Below, piece by piece: positions 9,710 through 17,873 of a DNA stretch of 64,000 nucleotides (position 1 is the first letter of the stretch; every line of letters starts with the position of its first letter). The stretch comes from Sphingomonas sp. HITSZ_GF (GTDB lineage Bacteria; Pseudomonadota; Alphaproteobacteria; Sphingomonadales; Sphingomonadaceae). Under the pieces are notes generated by a model, which had not been told where the DNA came from, made no database searches, and was given only the letters and a program-made list of their open reading frames with translations. The DNA lies in contig NZ_JARQXA010000002.1 in assembly GCF_029543155.1 (NCBI RefSeq), forward strand, positions 434,001 to 498,000, written 5' to 3'. The translations under genes and the position numbers were made by a program.

Positions 9710-10869
9710 CGGAACGACTCCCGGATCGCCGAGACGGCGCGGCCTACGGGCACGGGCGGCTTGCCCGAGACGAGGCGGAGCTGGTCGAACAGGGTGGAAT
9801 GCCCGGCATAGAAACGCCCGATCAGCTGGGGATCGAGCCGGTAGAAACGCTGGAGAATGCGGTATCGCTCCTGGGGTTCGGCGGCCTTGAACAACATGGC
9901 CGCGAGCATGCGATAGAAGCGGCGGCGGCGCCATGTCGACCTGGCGAAATCGTGGAGCAGCCGGTGGAGCGCCGCGCCGCTCAGGTCGCTCGCCGCCGAG
10001 ACCAGCACGGCAGTGCGCACCGCATCGGGCAGGCTGTAGCTGGTGAGCGGATGGAACAGGCCGGCGCGCGCGCCCGCCTTGGCGACCTTGTTGCCGCCGG
10101 CCTGCCAATAGGCTTCGAAATCGCCGCCCATCACCACCGGCAGCGCGCCGCCCTCTTCCCGCACCACACGATCGACGTGCCAGCCCTGTGCCTGCGTATA
10201 GCCTTCGATACGGCTTCCCAGCGCCGGCGGATCGAGATCGGGAGTATCGCTGTAATAGGTATCCTCGACGAAGACGCAGGTGGCGCTGAACGGCAGCGCA
10301 TAGACGAAGCGATAGCCGTCGAGCTGCTCGACCCGCGCATCCATGATCATCGGACGCTCGAGCCCATGCGCTTCGGCAAGCTGCAGCTCGCGGCCGTAGA
10401 ACTTCTGCCAGCCGTAGCGCAGCGCCGCCATGTCGGCCGGGCCGCGGCAATCGATCACGCCCTTGGCCTCGATCCGGTCGCCATCGGCGAGGACCACCGC
10501 GGTGGGGCTGGCGGCGAGCACCTTGCGCCGAGTCATCACCGCATGTTCGGGCAGATCGGCGCGGACGACCTGATCGAGCCGCCGGGACTCGATGGAATAA
10601 TAGCCCTGCCGCAGCGTCCGCGCGACTTCGGGAAAGGCGACGTCATAGCTGCGCCAGCCATGGCAGATCAAAGGCGCGGTCAGCCAGCGATCCGCGGGTG
10701 CCACGTCGCTGGCGAAGAAGGACCAGAGATGGTTGCCGCCGATCCGGCTGCCGCCCTCGACGATGCGGATATCGACATCGGGACGCCGCCGGCGCAGCGC
10801 CAGCGCGATCAATCCGCCGGCAAGCCCACCCCCGACAATGGCGACATCGCAGGAGATGGTGGCGGGCAT
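9706..10869 (-). CDS. crtY: Lycopene beta-cyclase (CrtY type)
   Basis: A 387-residue flavoprotein that cyclises lycopene to beta-carotene. Seen are the N-terminal DVAIVGGGLAGGLIALAL, NHLWSFF, corresponding to the conserved HTWSF-like segment, and LFHPLTSYSLPDAV. The ATG at 10869 gives the usual family N-terminus. A TTG at 10908 would add 13 residues and has the better ribosome site (GGAGGGG five bases upstream), so translation may begin there. It is the first gene of the operon; the promoter should lie between here and the GST gene. Confidence 0.9.
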   Translation of the reverse strand: MPATISCDVAIVGGGLAGGLIALALRRRRPDVDIRIVEGGSRIGGNHLWSFFASDVAPADRWLTAPLICHGWRSYDVAFPEVARTLRQGYYSIESRRLDQVVRADLPEHAVMTRRKVLAASPTAVVLADGDRIEAKGVIDCRGPADMAALRYGWQKFYGRELQLAEAHGLERPMIMDARVEQLDGYRFVYALPFSATCVFVEDTYYSDTPDLDPPALGSRIEGYTQAQGWHVDRVVREEGGALPVVMGGDFEAYWQAGGNKVAKAGARAGLFHPLTSYSLPDAVRTAVLVSAASDLSGAALHRLLHDFARSTWRRRRFYRMLAAMLFKAAEPQERYRILQRFYRLDPQLIGRFYAGHSTLFDQLRLVSGKPPVPVGRAVSAIRESFR

Positions 10870-11004
10870 GCCACAGGCGTACCCCAGCGATTCGCGCAAT
10901 TTCAACAAAAATGCCCCTCCCGCACGCCATGCGAGGATGGGGCGGAAGGGGCAGGTGTGGCGGGAGCGGCGACGATGCGGCCGCGCCCGGAGCCTCGAAG
11001 GGAG

Positions 11005-11619
11005 TCAGGCGGCCTTGCGCAGCGGCCATTCGGCGGCCATCGCCCGCGCCACCGCCGGGCGGGCGCGGACGCGCTCGCGATAGGCGAGCAGCACCGGCCA
11101 GTCGGCCAGCGGCACCTTGGCGAATTCGGACCAGTTGAGCACCGCGAGCAGATAGGCGTCCGCCACCGTGAAGCGATCGTCGAGATATTCGCGTCCCTCG
11201 AGATGCCTCGACAGCACTGCGAAGGGACGCGCGTGGCGCGCGCGTGCCGCCACCTGCTCGGCCTCCGCATAGCCCTTGCCGAGGATCGGCATGTACACCG
11301 CCTTGTGCAGCTCGGTGCTGACGAAGTTCAACCAGGCGAGCATCCGGTAATGCGCATCGGAAAAGCCGGTGAAGCTGAGCGATCCCTCGGGCGCCAGCTC
11401 GGCGATATAGGTGAGCACCGCGGGACCTTCGGTGAGGACGAAGCCGTTCGCGGTCTCGATCGCGGGAACATAGCCCATCGGCGAAATCTCGGTGAAATCG
11501 CGGCCGTCGGGCAGGCGCAGGTCCTTGGGCACCTGGACATATTCGGCATCGAGCCCGGCCTCTTCCAGCGCGATGCGCGCAGCGAGCGAGCAGGCAAGCG
11601 GACTGAAATAGAGCTTCAT
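11005..11619 (-). CDS. Glutathione S-transferase
   Basis: A 204-residue GST with an N-terminal thioredoxin-fold half (MKLYFSPLACSLAARIALEEAG, residues 1-75) and an all-alpha C-terminal half. YFSP..CSLA is typical of beta-class-like bacterial GSTs. The start at 11619 is supported by GGGAG upstream; longer in-frame starts overlap the divergent TetR gene. A perfect palindrome lies in the 61-base gap to the TetR regulator, so the gene is probably repressed by it. The inducer is unknown; electrophiles are plausible. Confidence 0.88.
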   Translation of the reverse strand: MKLYFSPLACSLAARIALEEAGLDAEYVQVPKDLRLPDGRDFTEISPMGYVPAIETANGFVLTEGPAVLTYIAELAPEGSLSFTGFSDAHYRMLAWLNFVSTELHKAVYMPILGKGYAEAEQVAARARHARPFAVLSRHLEGREYLDDRFTVADAYLLAVLNWSEFAKVPLADWPVLLAYRERVRARPAVARAMAAEWPLRKAA

Positions 11620-11633
11620 CGCGAGTCTCCCTT

Positions 11634-11663
11634 GTATTTTTGTACGGTCTCGCACAAAAATAC
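11634..11663. promoter_or_regulatory. Probable TetR operator between GST and regulator
   Basis: GTATTTTTGT (11634-11643) and ACAAAAATAC (11654-11663) are perfect inverted copies around a 10-base spacer. A third half-site, TACAAAAATA, lies at 11692-11701, just inside the regulator gene. AT-rich blocks like this stand out in the GC-rich sequence. Position and symmetry fit an operator controlling both divergent genes. Confidence 0.75.
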
Positions 11664-11680
11664 CCGGGTCAAGGAATTTC

Positions 11681-12280
11681 ATGCGAACCGATACAAAAAT
11701 AACGCATCGCGGACGCGGACGGCCGCGCAAGTTCGACGAGGGCCAGGTGCTGAAGGGCGCGATGGAGCGCTTCCGCACGCTCGGCTATTCGAACACCTCG
11801 CTCGACGACCTGGCCGAAGCGACCGGGGTGAACCGGCCGAGCCTCTATGCCGCGTTCGGCGACAAGAAGGCGCTGTACCTGGCGGGGCTCGCCCGCACCC
11901 ATGCTGGCGTCGATGCGACTTTCGCGGCGCTGCACGCGGCCGCCTATCCGCCCGAAAAGATGCTCAAGGCGCTGTTCCTCGGCGCGCTCGAAGGCTTTCT
12001 GACCGGCGAGGACGGGCCCTCGGGCTGCATCGCGGTCAATACCGCGGCGACCGAGGCAGTGACCGATCCCGACATCCGCGCGGCGCTGGCGGCGTTCGTC
12101 GCGCTGCAGGACGGGTGGATCGAAAAGCTGATGGTGCAGGCCGGCAGCACGGACCCACGCGGCGATGCGCAGATCGCCTCGTCGGTGATCCATTCGCTGA
12201 GCACCCGCGCCCGCGCCGGCACGCCGCGCGCCGAACTGATCGCGATCGCAAAGAAGGCGACGGCGCTGTTGCTGGGATGA
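11681..12280 (+). CDS. TetR/AcrR-family transcriptional regulator
   Basis: A 199-residue regulator. A basic N-terminal tail (RGRGRPRKFDEG) leads into a TetR helix-turn-helix (about 20-65) with TSLDDLAEATGVNRPSLYAAFGDKKALY. The C-terminal ligand-binding part includes GCIAVNTAATEA, typical of the branch annotated as TetR_C_16-like regulators. AAGGA lies upstream of the ATG. It is divergent from the GST gene with a perfect palindrome between, so it likely represses both itself and the GST. Confidence 0.88.
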   Translation: MRTDTKITHRGRGRPRKFDEGQVLKGAMERFRTLGYSNTSLDDLAEATGVNRPSLYAAFGDKKALYLAGLARTHAGVDATFAALHAAAYPPEKMLKALFLGALEGFLTGEDGPSGCIAVNTAATEAVTDPDIRAALAAFVALQDGWIEKLMVQAGSTDPRGDAQIASSVIHSLSTRARAGTPRAELIAIAKKATALLLG

Positions 12281-12445
12281 TCTGACCAAGTATCGAAATC
12301 GGACTCTACTTGTCGCGCAAATAACGGCATCGCACATGGATCGCGAGTTAACTTCCCACCCCATCCGTTTCGGAGTGGAAGCCGTTTGACTATCCCGAAG
12401 ATAGGAGCAGCTTTACTTCATCGCGACTCGCGGGGAGGAACCATC

Positions 12446-12889
12446 ATGCGCTCTATCGTCTTTCGAAGCATCGCCTTGATTTCGACGCTGTCGGTCGGCG
12501 GCATGGCATTGGGCGCGGATATCCCGCGACCGGCCGCCGAAAAGGCCCCGGCGGCGGCCAATGCCTGTGCGCGGATCAAGACCTCCAGCTGGAAGGCGAC
12601 GCTCAACCTGCAGCCGCCCGGCCCGCCCACACTCTTCATCACCGGGGTGGCAACGGTGCCGTCGACGGGCTGGACACTGACGATCAAGCCGGTGGCGCTG
12701 AACAAGATGCAGCCGCCCACGCAGATCGTCGAATTCATCGCCACGCCACCGAGCGGCATTTCCGGTCCGGTGGTGATGAAGCAGGCAGTGAAGGGCGAGA
12801 TCAAGAACGCGCTGCGGGCCTATAAGGCAGTCTCGATCCTGTGCGGCAAGACCACGGTCGCCACGGTGCCGGTCAAGGTCGTCGTCTGA
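12446..12889 (+). CDS. Exported protein of unknown function
   Basis: A 147-residue protein with a signal peptide (MRSIVFRSIALISTLSVGG, cleavage near ALGA-DIP). The mature part has two cysteines (NACARIK and ILCGK) that could form a disulfide, and a beta-rich pattern. GGGGAGGAA sits five bases before the ATG at 12446, so the longer in-frame start 20 codons upstream is unlikely. I do not recognise a family. The 165-base gap before it has no clear gene. Confidence 0.6.
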   Translation: MRSIVFRSIALISTLSVGGMALGADIPRPAAEKAPAAANACARIKTSSWKATLNLQPPGPPTLFITGVATVPSTGWTLTIKPVALNKMQPPTQIVEFIATPPSGISGPVVMKQAVKGEIKNALRAYKAVSILCGKTTVATVPVKVVV

Positions 12890-12928
12890 GGCTCGCCGCG
12901 GCGGCGGCCCGGCCGTCGCCGACCCGCT

Positions 12929-13132
12929 TTAGCCCGCCGCGTCGAGGATCGCACGCGCCGCCTCGACATCCTCGTCGTCCACCATCACCCGCACCGGGAT
13001 GAGCAGATAGGAGCCGTCGGCGATGCTGGTGCCGGCATCGAACACGAAGCTGGGGATGCCCTCGTCCTCCAGCCGGCCCTGGACGATATAGGCGAGTTGC
13101 CGGTCGAAACGGCCGACCTCCACCAATGCCAT
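12929..13132 (-). CDS. DUF2007 domain protein
   Basis: A 67-residue protein that is almost entirely a DUF2007 domain: FDRQLAYIVQGRLEDEGIPSF, then a basic-acidic IPVRVMVDDEDVEAARAIL. The family is annotated as a putative signal-transducing domain, with no defined reaction. Its ATG overlaps the stop of the PPOX gene (ATGA), so it is the last gene of a DUF5996-PPOX-DUF2007 operon. Confidence 0.8.
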   Translation of the reverse strand: MALVEVGRFDRQLAYIVQGRLEDEGIPSFVFDAGTSIADGSYLLIPVRVMVDDEDVEAARAILDAAG

Positions 13133-13683
13133 CAGCGCGGCTCCCGCGTGGGCGTACGGACGGGCAATCCGTCGATGCTGTGGGTGCGTACCGCATATTT
13201 GGCGAAGCGCGCTTCCCTGCCCTGGCTCAGATTATATTTGTTGAGCGTGTCGCGTTCGCGCTCCAAGTGCATGTGCGGCACGCCCCAGCCACAGGCGGTC
13301 TGCACGCTCTCCACCACCATGTCGAAGATCTGGCGCGTGCCGGGCAGCAATGCGAAATGCGGCTCCAGCGCCGCCCAGCCTTCGTCCTGGGGCAGCACCG
13401 GCACGGCGCGGCCATAGAGGCGCAGGATCAGCGCCGGATTCTCGAAGGCGCAGAACATCACCGTGATGCGCCCGTCCGCCACCAGATGGGCATGCGTCTC
13501 GTTGCCCGAGCCCGCGACATCGAGCCAGGCGACGCGGTTCGGCCCGAGCACGCGGAAGCTGTCCATGCCCTTGGGGCTGAGATTGATCCGCCCCTCCACC
13601 GCGGCGGTGGCGACGAAGAACATCGGCGCGCGCGCGATGAAGTCCGCCCGCTCCGCATCGATCGATTCGAAGAACTTGGCCAT
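13132..13683 (-). CDS. Pyridoxamine 5'-phosphate oxidase family protein
   Basis: A 183-residue split-barrel flavin-binding protein. It begins MAKFFESIDAERADFIARAPMFFVATA and continues with GRINLSPKGMDSFRVLGPNRVAWLDVAGSGNET in the pattern of PPOX-family proteins. The start at 13683 is chosen because it leaves a normal N-terminus and a 2-base gap from the preceding gene. Members reduce or bind flavin, F420 or heme; which is not clear here. It is not the vitamin B6 enzyme PdxH. Confidence 0.82.
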   Translation of the reverse strand: MAKFFESIDAERADFIARAPMFFVATAAVEGRINLSPKGMDSFRVLGPNRVAWLDVAGSGNETHAHLVADGRITVMFCAFENPALILRLYGRAVPVLPQDEGWAALEPHFALLPGTRQIFDMVVESVQTACGWGVPHMHLERERDTLNKYNLSQGREARFAKYAVRTHSIDGLPVRTPTREPR

Positions 13684-13685
13684 CG

Positions 13686-14612
13686 CTAGACCGCGCGCGG
13701 CCGGCGCGGCACGCCGGGCTCGCATTCGAGATGCGCGCGGTCCCAATCGCCGAGATCGGCGGCGGCGTCATAGCTAGCGTGGAGAAAGCCGAGCAGCATC
13801 GCCCGCGGATCCGCGGCGGTGCGGACGGCATCATACTCGAGCAGCCATTCGCCCAGGCTCGCGTCGAACCAGGCAGGCGCCGGCACCTTGGCCTCGGCAT
13901 ACCCCGCCGGCGCGGGATAGCCATAGGCATAGAAGGCAGGTTTGGGGAATGTGTCGCTGCCCGGCCAGAAGCCGGCGCTGGCCTCTTCATGACTATAGGC
14001 TTCGCAGGTCACGGCATCGGGCAGGCCGGGAAAGCCGCCAGGATGCTTCGGCGCGGTGCGACCCGAGAAGCGGGTGACCGCCAGATCGAAGCTGCCCCAG
14101 AAGAAATGCACCGGGCTCGCCTTGCCGAGAAAGCCGGTGCGGAACTGCTGGAAGACCCGGTCGATCCAGAGCAGCGCCCGGTGGAAATCGCGCACCGCCT
14201 CGGCATCCCAGGCGCGCGCGGCGGTATCCTCTGCGAAGGGAATCGCGTCCGGAATCTCGCTGGGCATGCCGTTGATCGCCACCGGCGTGCCCAGCGCAGC
14301 GAGCGCGGCCATCAGCGTGGCGTGGAAATCGGCGATGCTGCCCGGCCCGAGCGGCAGGCAGCCCTCGCCGCCCTGATCGGTGGAAAGGCGGAGTTCGCTC
14401 GCCTGGAGATCGAGATCGAGCTGCAGCGTCGCCTCGGTGCAGGGCACCGGGCCGGTAGTGAGGCCCCAGGCGGTGGGATAGAGCACCACATGCCAGCTAT
14501 GGTTGAGCCAAGGCGTCTGCGCGAGGCGGACCTTGCCGATGATCTGGGTGATCAGATGCAGGTGCTGCGCGGTCTCGCGCCAGCGGGGCCAGTCGAGCTC
14601 GGGGAGGGTCAT
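13686..14612 (-). CDS. DUF5996 family protein
   Basis: A 308-residue protein with the DUF5996 pattern: W..TAQHLHLITQIIGKVRLA near the start, NHSWHVVLYPTAWGLTTGPVP, then FWGSFDLAVTRFSGR and SHEEASAGFWPGS. The ATG at 14612 has GGAG five bases upstream. The function of the family is unknown. It is the first gene of the leftward three-gene operon and is divergent from ccdA. Confidence 0.82.
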   Translation of the reverse strand: MTLPELDWPRWRETAQHLHLITQIIGKVRLAQTPWLNHSWHVVLYPTAWGLTTGPVPCTEATLQLDLDLQASELRLSTDQGGEGCLPLGPGSIADFHATLMAALAALGTPVAINGMPSEIPDAIPFAEDTAARAWDAEAVRDFHRALLWIDRVFQQFRTGFLGKASPVHFFWGSFDLAVTRFSGRTAPKHPGGFPGLPDAVTCEAYSHEEASAGFWPGSDTFPKPAFYAYGYPAPAGYAEAKVPAPAWFDASLGEWLLEYDAVRTAADPRAMLLGFLHASYDAAADLGDWDRAHLECEPGVPRRPRAV

Positions 14613-14622
14613 GCCGACTCCA

Positions 14623-14659
14623 TTGACGCGCATTACCCATGCGCATAATTTCTGCGCAT
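14623..14659 (+). promoter_or_regulatory. ccdAB promoter and operator, apparently leaderless
   Basis: TTGACG (14623-14628) and CATAAT (14644-14649) form a sigma70-like pair with a 15-base spacer. ATGCGCA (14639-14645) and TGCGCAT (14653-14659) are perfect inverted copies spanning the -10 box and reaching into the ccdA start codon at 14658. No Shine-Dalgarno sequence precedes that ATG, so the message probably starts at or next to it. The palindrome is a natural autorepression site. Confidence 0.6.
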
Positions 14660-14903
14660 GAAGCATGATGCTCTTTCCTCCGGCAAGCGCAAGGCTGTCA
14701 ACCTCTCGCTCGATACCGGCGTGGTCGCCGCGGCACGCGAGGCGGGCCTCAACCTCTCGCAGATCTGCGAGGCGGCGTTGCGCGATGCGGCGAGGGGCGA
14801 ACGCGACCGGCAATGGCAGGAAGAGAATCGCGAATGGATCGAGGCAAACAACGCCTGGGTTGAGAAGCACGGCCTTCCCCTCGCCAAGTACCGAATGTTC
14901 TGA
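14658..14903 (+). CDS. ccdA: CcdA-family antitoxin
   Basis: An 81-residue antitoxin. The N-terminal part (KRKAVNLSLDTGVVAAAREAGLNLSQICEAAL) is a ribbon-helix-helix DNA-binding domain, and the C-terminal tail with ENREWIEANNAWVEKHGLP is the typical toxin-wrapping region ending near the Gly-Leu-Pro-Leu motif. It binds and neutralises CcdB and represses its own promoter. The stop and the ccdB start overlap (TGATG). A palindrome lies over the promoter, as expected for autoregulation. Confidence 0.88.
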   Translation: MKHDALSSGKRKAVNLSLDTGVVAAAREAGLNLSQICEAALRDAARGERDRQWQEENREWIEANNAWVEKHGLPLAKYRMF

Positions 14904-15199
14904 TGGCCAAGTTCGACGTTTACCGTTCGGACGACGGATCGATCTTACTCGATTGCCAAAGCGACTTGCTTAACCGCCTCAACACCCGGTTCGTGGTGCC
15001 GCTCGTCTATCCCGATGATGCGGTTCAGGTAGATCGAAGATTAAATCCCTTACTCGATATCGCAGGTAACGAAATGCTGATGCTAACCCATTTCGCGGCC
15101 GCGATTCCGTCCGGCGCGCTTGGACACCGCATCGCTTCCGCCATCGATCAACAATATGTCGTGGCAAATGCGCTGGATATGCTGATCTCAGGCTACTGA
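14903..15199 (+). CDS. ccdB: CcdB-family toxin
   Basis: A 98-residue toxin of the CcdB fold: MAKFDVYRS, LLDCQSDLLN, RFVVPLVYPDDA, MLMLTHFAAAIPSGALG. Plasmid F CcdB poisons DNA gyrase through its C-terminal Trp-Gly-Ile; here the last three residues are Ser-Gly-Tyr, so gyrase targeting cannot be assumed. No own Shine-Dalgarno sequence is seen, so it is probably coupled to ccdA. It is convergent with tldD, four bases apart. Confidence 0.85.
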   Translation: MAKFDVYRSDDGSILLDCQSDLLNRLNTRFVVPLVYPDDAVQVDRRLNPLLDIAGNEMLMLTHFAAAIPSGALGHRIASAIDQQYVVANALDMLISGY

Positions 15200-15203
15200 T
15201 ACC

Positions 15204-16631
15204 TTAAGCCGCGGTACCGCCCACCGTCAGCCCCTCGACCAGCAGGGTCGGCTGGCCGACACCGGCCGGAACGCTCTGCCCGCCCTTGCCGCACATGCCG
15301 ACGCCTTCGTCGAGCGCGAAATCGTTGCCGATGCCGGTGACCCGGCCCAGCACGGTCGGGCCGTCGCCGATCAGCGTCGCGCCCTTGATCGGCGCACCGA
15401 GCTTGCCGTTCTCGATCAGATAGGCCTCGGTGCAGGAGAAGACGAACTTGCCCGAGACGATGTCGACCTGGCCGCCGCCGAACGACTTGGCGTAGATGCC
15501 CTTCTTGACGCGGGCGAGCAGTTCGGCCGGATCGTCGTTGCCGCCCTTCATGAAGGTGTTGGTCATCCGCGGCATCGGCGCGTGCTGGAACGATTCGCGG
15601 CGGCCATTGCCGGTAGGGTCGACGCCCATCAGCCGGGCGTTGAGCCGGTCCTGCATATAGCCCTTGAGAATGCCGTCCTCGATCAGGATCGTCTCGCGCG
15701 TCGGCGTGCCTTCGTCGTCGATCGACAGCGAGCCGCGGCGGTCCATCAGCGAGCCGTCATCGACCACGGTGACGCCCGGCGCGGCGACACGCTCGCCGAT
15801 GCGGCCGGAAAAGGCCGAGGTGCCCTTGCGGTTGAAATCGCCCTCGAGCCCGTGGCCGACCGCTTCATGCAGCAGCACGCCGGGCCAGCCCGGGCCGCAC
15901 AGCACGGTCATGTCGCCTGCCGGCGCATCGATCGCGTCGAGATTGACCAAGGCCTGGGCCAGCGCCTCGTCGATCGCGCGGTTCCAGGTCTGCGGCTCGA
16001 ACAGATTGTCGTAGAGCGTGCGCCCGCCCAGGCCGAAGCTCCCGGTCTCGCGCCGGCCGTTCTGCTCGACCACGATCGAGACGTTGAGGCGGACGAGCGG
16101 TCGGATATCGGTGGCGATGAAGCCGTCCGGCCGGACGATCTCGACCACGCTCCACGAGCCGGTGAGCCCTACCGAGACCTGCGCGACGCGCGGATCGCGC
16201 GCCCGGGCCGCCGCATCGATCGACTGGCAGAGATTCACCTTGTCGGCGAAGGGCACCAGGTCGAGCGGATCCTGATGGGTATAGAGATGGCGGTTGTTGC
16301 CCTGGGGCGCCGCCGCCTTGCCTGCCTTGCCCGGCTCGATCAGCGCCATCGTCTCCGCGGCGCGGCGGATCGCGGCGGGCGAGATCTCGTTGGCATGGGC
16401 AAAGGCGGTGGTCTCGCCTGAGACGGCGCGCAGGCCGAAGCCCGACTGGGTGTCGAACGAGGCGGTCTTCAGCCGGCCATCGTCGAAGCCGAACGCCTCG
16501 GTCTTGCGATATTGCAGATAGAGCTCGCCATCCTCGGCGCTGGCCAGCGCTTCGGCGGTGAGCTTCGCGGCGGTCTCGGGATCGAGGCTGTCGCGATAGA
16601 TGTAGCTACGCGGATCGGACGGGATGCTCAT
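15204..16631 (-). CDS. tldD: TldD metallopeptidase subunit
   Basis: A 475-residue TldD. The zinc motif HEAVGH (255-260) continues as GLEGDFNRKGTSAFSGRIGERVA, diagnostic of the active subunit. With TldE (PmbA) it degrades unfolded peptides and matures some modified peptides such as microcin B17. TldE is not in this window. It follows the zinc-finger gene by 18 bases and the two are probably co-transcribed. Confidence 0.93.
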   Translation of the reverse strand: MSIPSDPRSYIYRDSLDPETAAKLTAEALASAEDGELYLQYRKTEAFGFDDGRLKTASFDTQSGFGLRAVSGETTAFAHANEISPAAIRRAAETMALIEPGKAGKAAAPQGNNRHLYTHQDPLDLVPFADKVNLCQSIDAAARARDPRVAQVSVGLTGSWSVVEIVRPDGFIATDIRPLVRLNVSIVVEQNGRRETGSFGLGGRTLYDNLFEPQTWNRAIDEALAQALVNLDAIDAPAGDMTVLCGPGWPGVLLHEAVGHGLEGDFNRKGTSAFSGRIGERVAAPGVTVVDDGSLMDRRGSLSIDDEGTPTRETILIEDGILKGYMQDRLNARLMGVDPTGNGRRESFQHAPMPRMTNTFMKGGNDDPAELLARVKKGIYAKSFGGGQVDIVSGKFVFSCTEAYLIENGKLGAPIKGATLIGDGPTVLGRVTGIGNDFALDEGVGMCGKGGQSVPAGVGQPTLLVEGLTVGGTAA

Positions 16632-16649
16632 CCCGACGATATAGGACGT

Positions 16650-16883
16650 TTAGATGCTCGCGCCAGCCGGATGATCGGGCAACTGGCTCTGGTCGGCGCC
16701 GTCGGCCGGGCCGCCGATCAGCACGAAGCGGCGATCGCAATAGCCGCAATCGACATAGCCATGCTCGTCGATCTGCAGGAACACGCGCGGATGGCCGAGC
16801 GCGGCAGGCAGGCCGGGGCCGGTGCCGTCACAGGCGACACGGGCGGTTGCGGTGCGGATGACTTCAGGAAGCGGCGCGGTCAT
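16650..16883 (-). CDS. Zinc-finger protein (zf-CHCC, NDUFS6-like)
   Basis: A 77-residue protein with the pattern C (RVACDG), H (GHPRVFLQI) and CxxC (VDCGYCDRRF). This is the CHCC zinc finger shared with the mitochondrial complex I subunit NDUFS6. The start at 16883 gives MTAPLPEV; a longer in-frame start is possible. In alphaproteobacteria such proteins are thought to assist complex I, but the neighbours here do not support or refute this. It precedes tldD. Confidence 0.82.
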   Translation of the reverse strand: MTAPLPEVIRTATARVACDGTGPGLPAALGHPRVFLQIDEHGYVDCGYCDRRFVLIGGPADGADQSQLPDHPAGASI

Positions 16884-16949
16884 GAGTCGCCCGATAGCAA
16901 GCACTGCGGGGGCTCGCAATCACCGGCGCGCAGCCTTAATGCGGGCGGC

Positions 16950-17873
16950 ATGACTCAGGCTGCGATCGCGATCGATACTCTCTGCAAGACCTATCAGGGC
17001 GGCAAGCGCGCGCTCGACGGGGTGAGCTTCGAGGTGCCGCGCGGCCAGATCTTCGGGCTGCTCGGGCCGAACGGCGCCGGCAAGTCGACGCTGATCAACA
17101 TCCTGGCCGGGCTGGTCAACAAGACCGGCGGCAAGGTCTCGATCTGGGGCTTCGACATCGACGCGCACCCGCGCAACGCCAAGGCGAGCATCGGCATCGT
17201 CAACCAGGAGATCATCTTCGATCCCTTCTTCACGCCCAAGGAGACGCTCGAGATCCAGGCGGGGCTCTACGGCGTGCCCAAGGACAAGTTCGACGCCCTC
17301 GGCCTGCTCCGGGCGGTGCACCTGGAGGACAAGGCCGACGCCTATTCGCGCACGCTTTCAGGCGGCATGAAGCGCCGGCTGATGGTCGCCAAGGCGATGG
17401 TGCATGCGCCGCCCGTGCTGGTGCTCGACGAGCCGACCGCGGGCGTCGACGTCGAGCTGCGCCAGCAGCTCTGGGCCTATGTCCGCGAATTGAACGAGCG
17501 GGGCGTGACGGTGGTGCTGACCACCCATTATCTGGAGGAAGCCGAGCAGCTCTGCGACCGGATCGCGATCATCAACCACGGCAAGCTGATCGCCAACAAG
17601 CCGACGCGCGAGCTGGTCGGCATGGCGCAGGAGAAGGTGGTCGAGGTCACCGTCGACCGCGACGTGGCGGCGCCGCCGGCCAATGCCTGTTTCCAGAAGG
17701 TCGAGATGAAGGGCGAGCGCACGCTGGTCATCACCTATCGCAAGGACCAGGCAAATGCCGGCGAGGTGCTGGACGCGGTGCAGGGCGCAGGGCTCGGCAT
17801 CGTCGACGTCTCGACCCGCGAGGCCGACCTGGAGGACGTGTTCCTGAACCTCACCCGGGCGGCGAATGGCTGA
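16950..17873 (+). CDS. ABC transporter ATP-binding protein (ABC-2 type)
   Basis: A 307-residue ATPase with Walker A GPNGAGKST (39-47), Q-loop VNQEIIFDP, signature LSGGMKRRL (about 135) and Walker B VLDEPTAGVD (about 157-166), plus a C-terminal regulatory extension. It resembles YadG/NodI-type subunits that pair with an ABC-2 permease. No permease follows; instead the stop overlaps a SpoU methyltransferase start by eight bases. The partner must be encoded elsewhere, or it works differently. Confidence 0.88.
   Translation: MTQAAIAIDTLCKTYQGGKRALDGVSFEVPRGQIFGLLGPNGAGKSTLINILAGLVNKTGGKVSIWGFDIDAHPRNAKASIGIVNQEIIFDPFFTPKETLEIQAGLYGVPKDKFDALGLLRAVHLEDKADAYSRTLSGGMKRRLMVAKAMVHAPPVLVLDEPTAGVDVELRQQLWAYVRELNERGVTVVLTTHYLEEAEQLCDRIAIINHGKLIANKPTRELVGMAQEKVVEVTVDRDVAAPPANACFQKVEMKGERTLVITYRKDQANAGEVLDAVQGAGLGIVDVSTREADLEDVFLNLTRAANG

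Noticed and set aside
8219..10450. Apparent crtY-crtI fusion frame
   Set aside because: The upstream part is out of frame with crtY and has no cyclase motifs; crtI starts at a GTG overlapping the crtY stop.
9571..12285. Very long plus-strand frame across crtI, crtY, GST and TetR
   Set aside because: It runs over four real genes, mostly antisense to them. Low-complexity composition and no ribosome site.
14658..15199. ccdAB considered part of a larger mobile island
   Set aside because: No integrase, transposase or attachment site flanks it, and neighbours are ordinary chromosomal genes.
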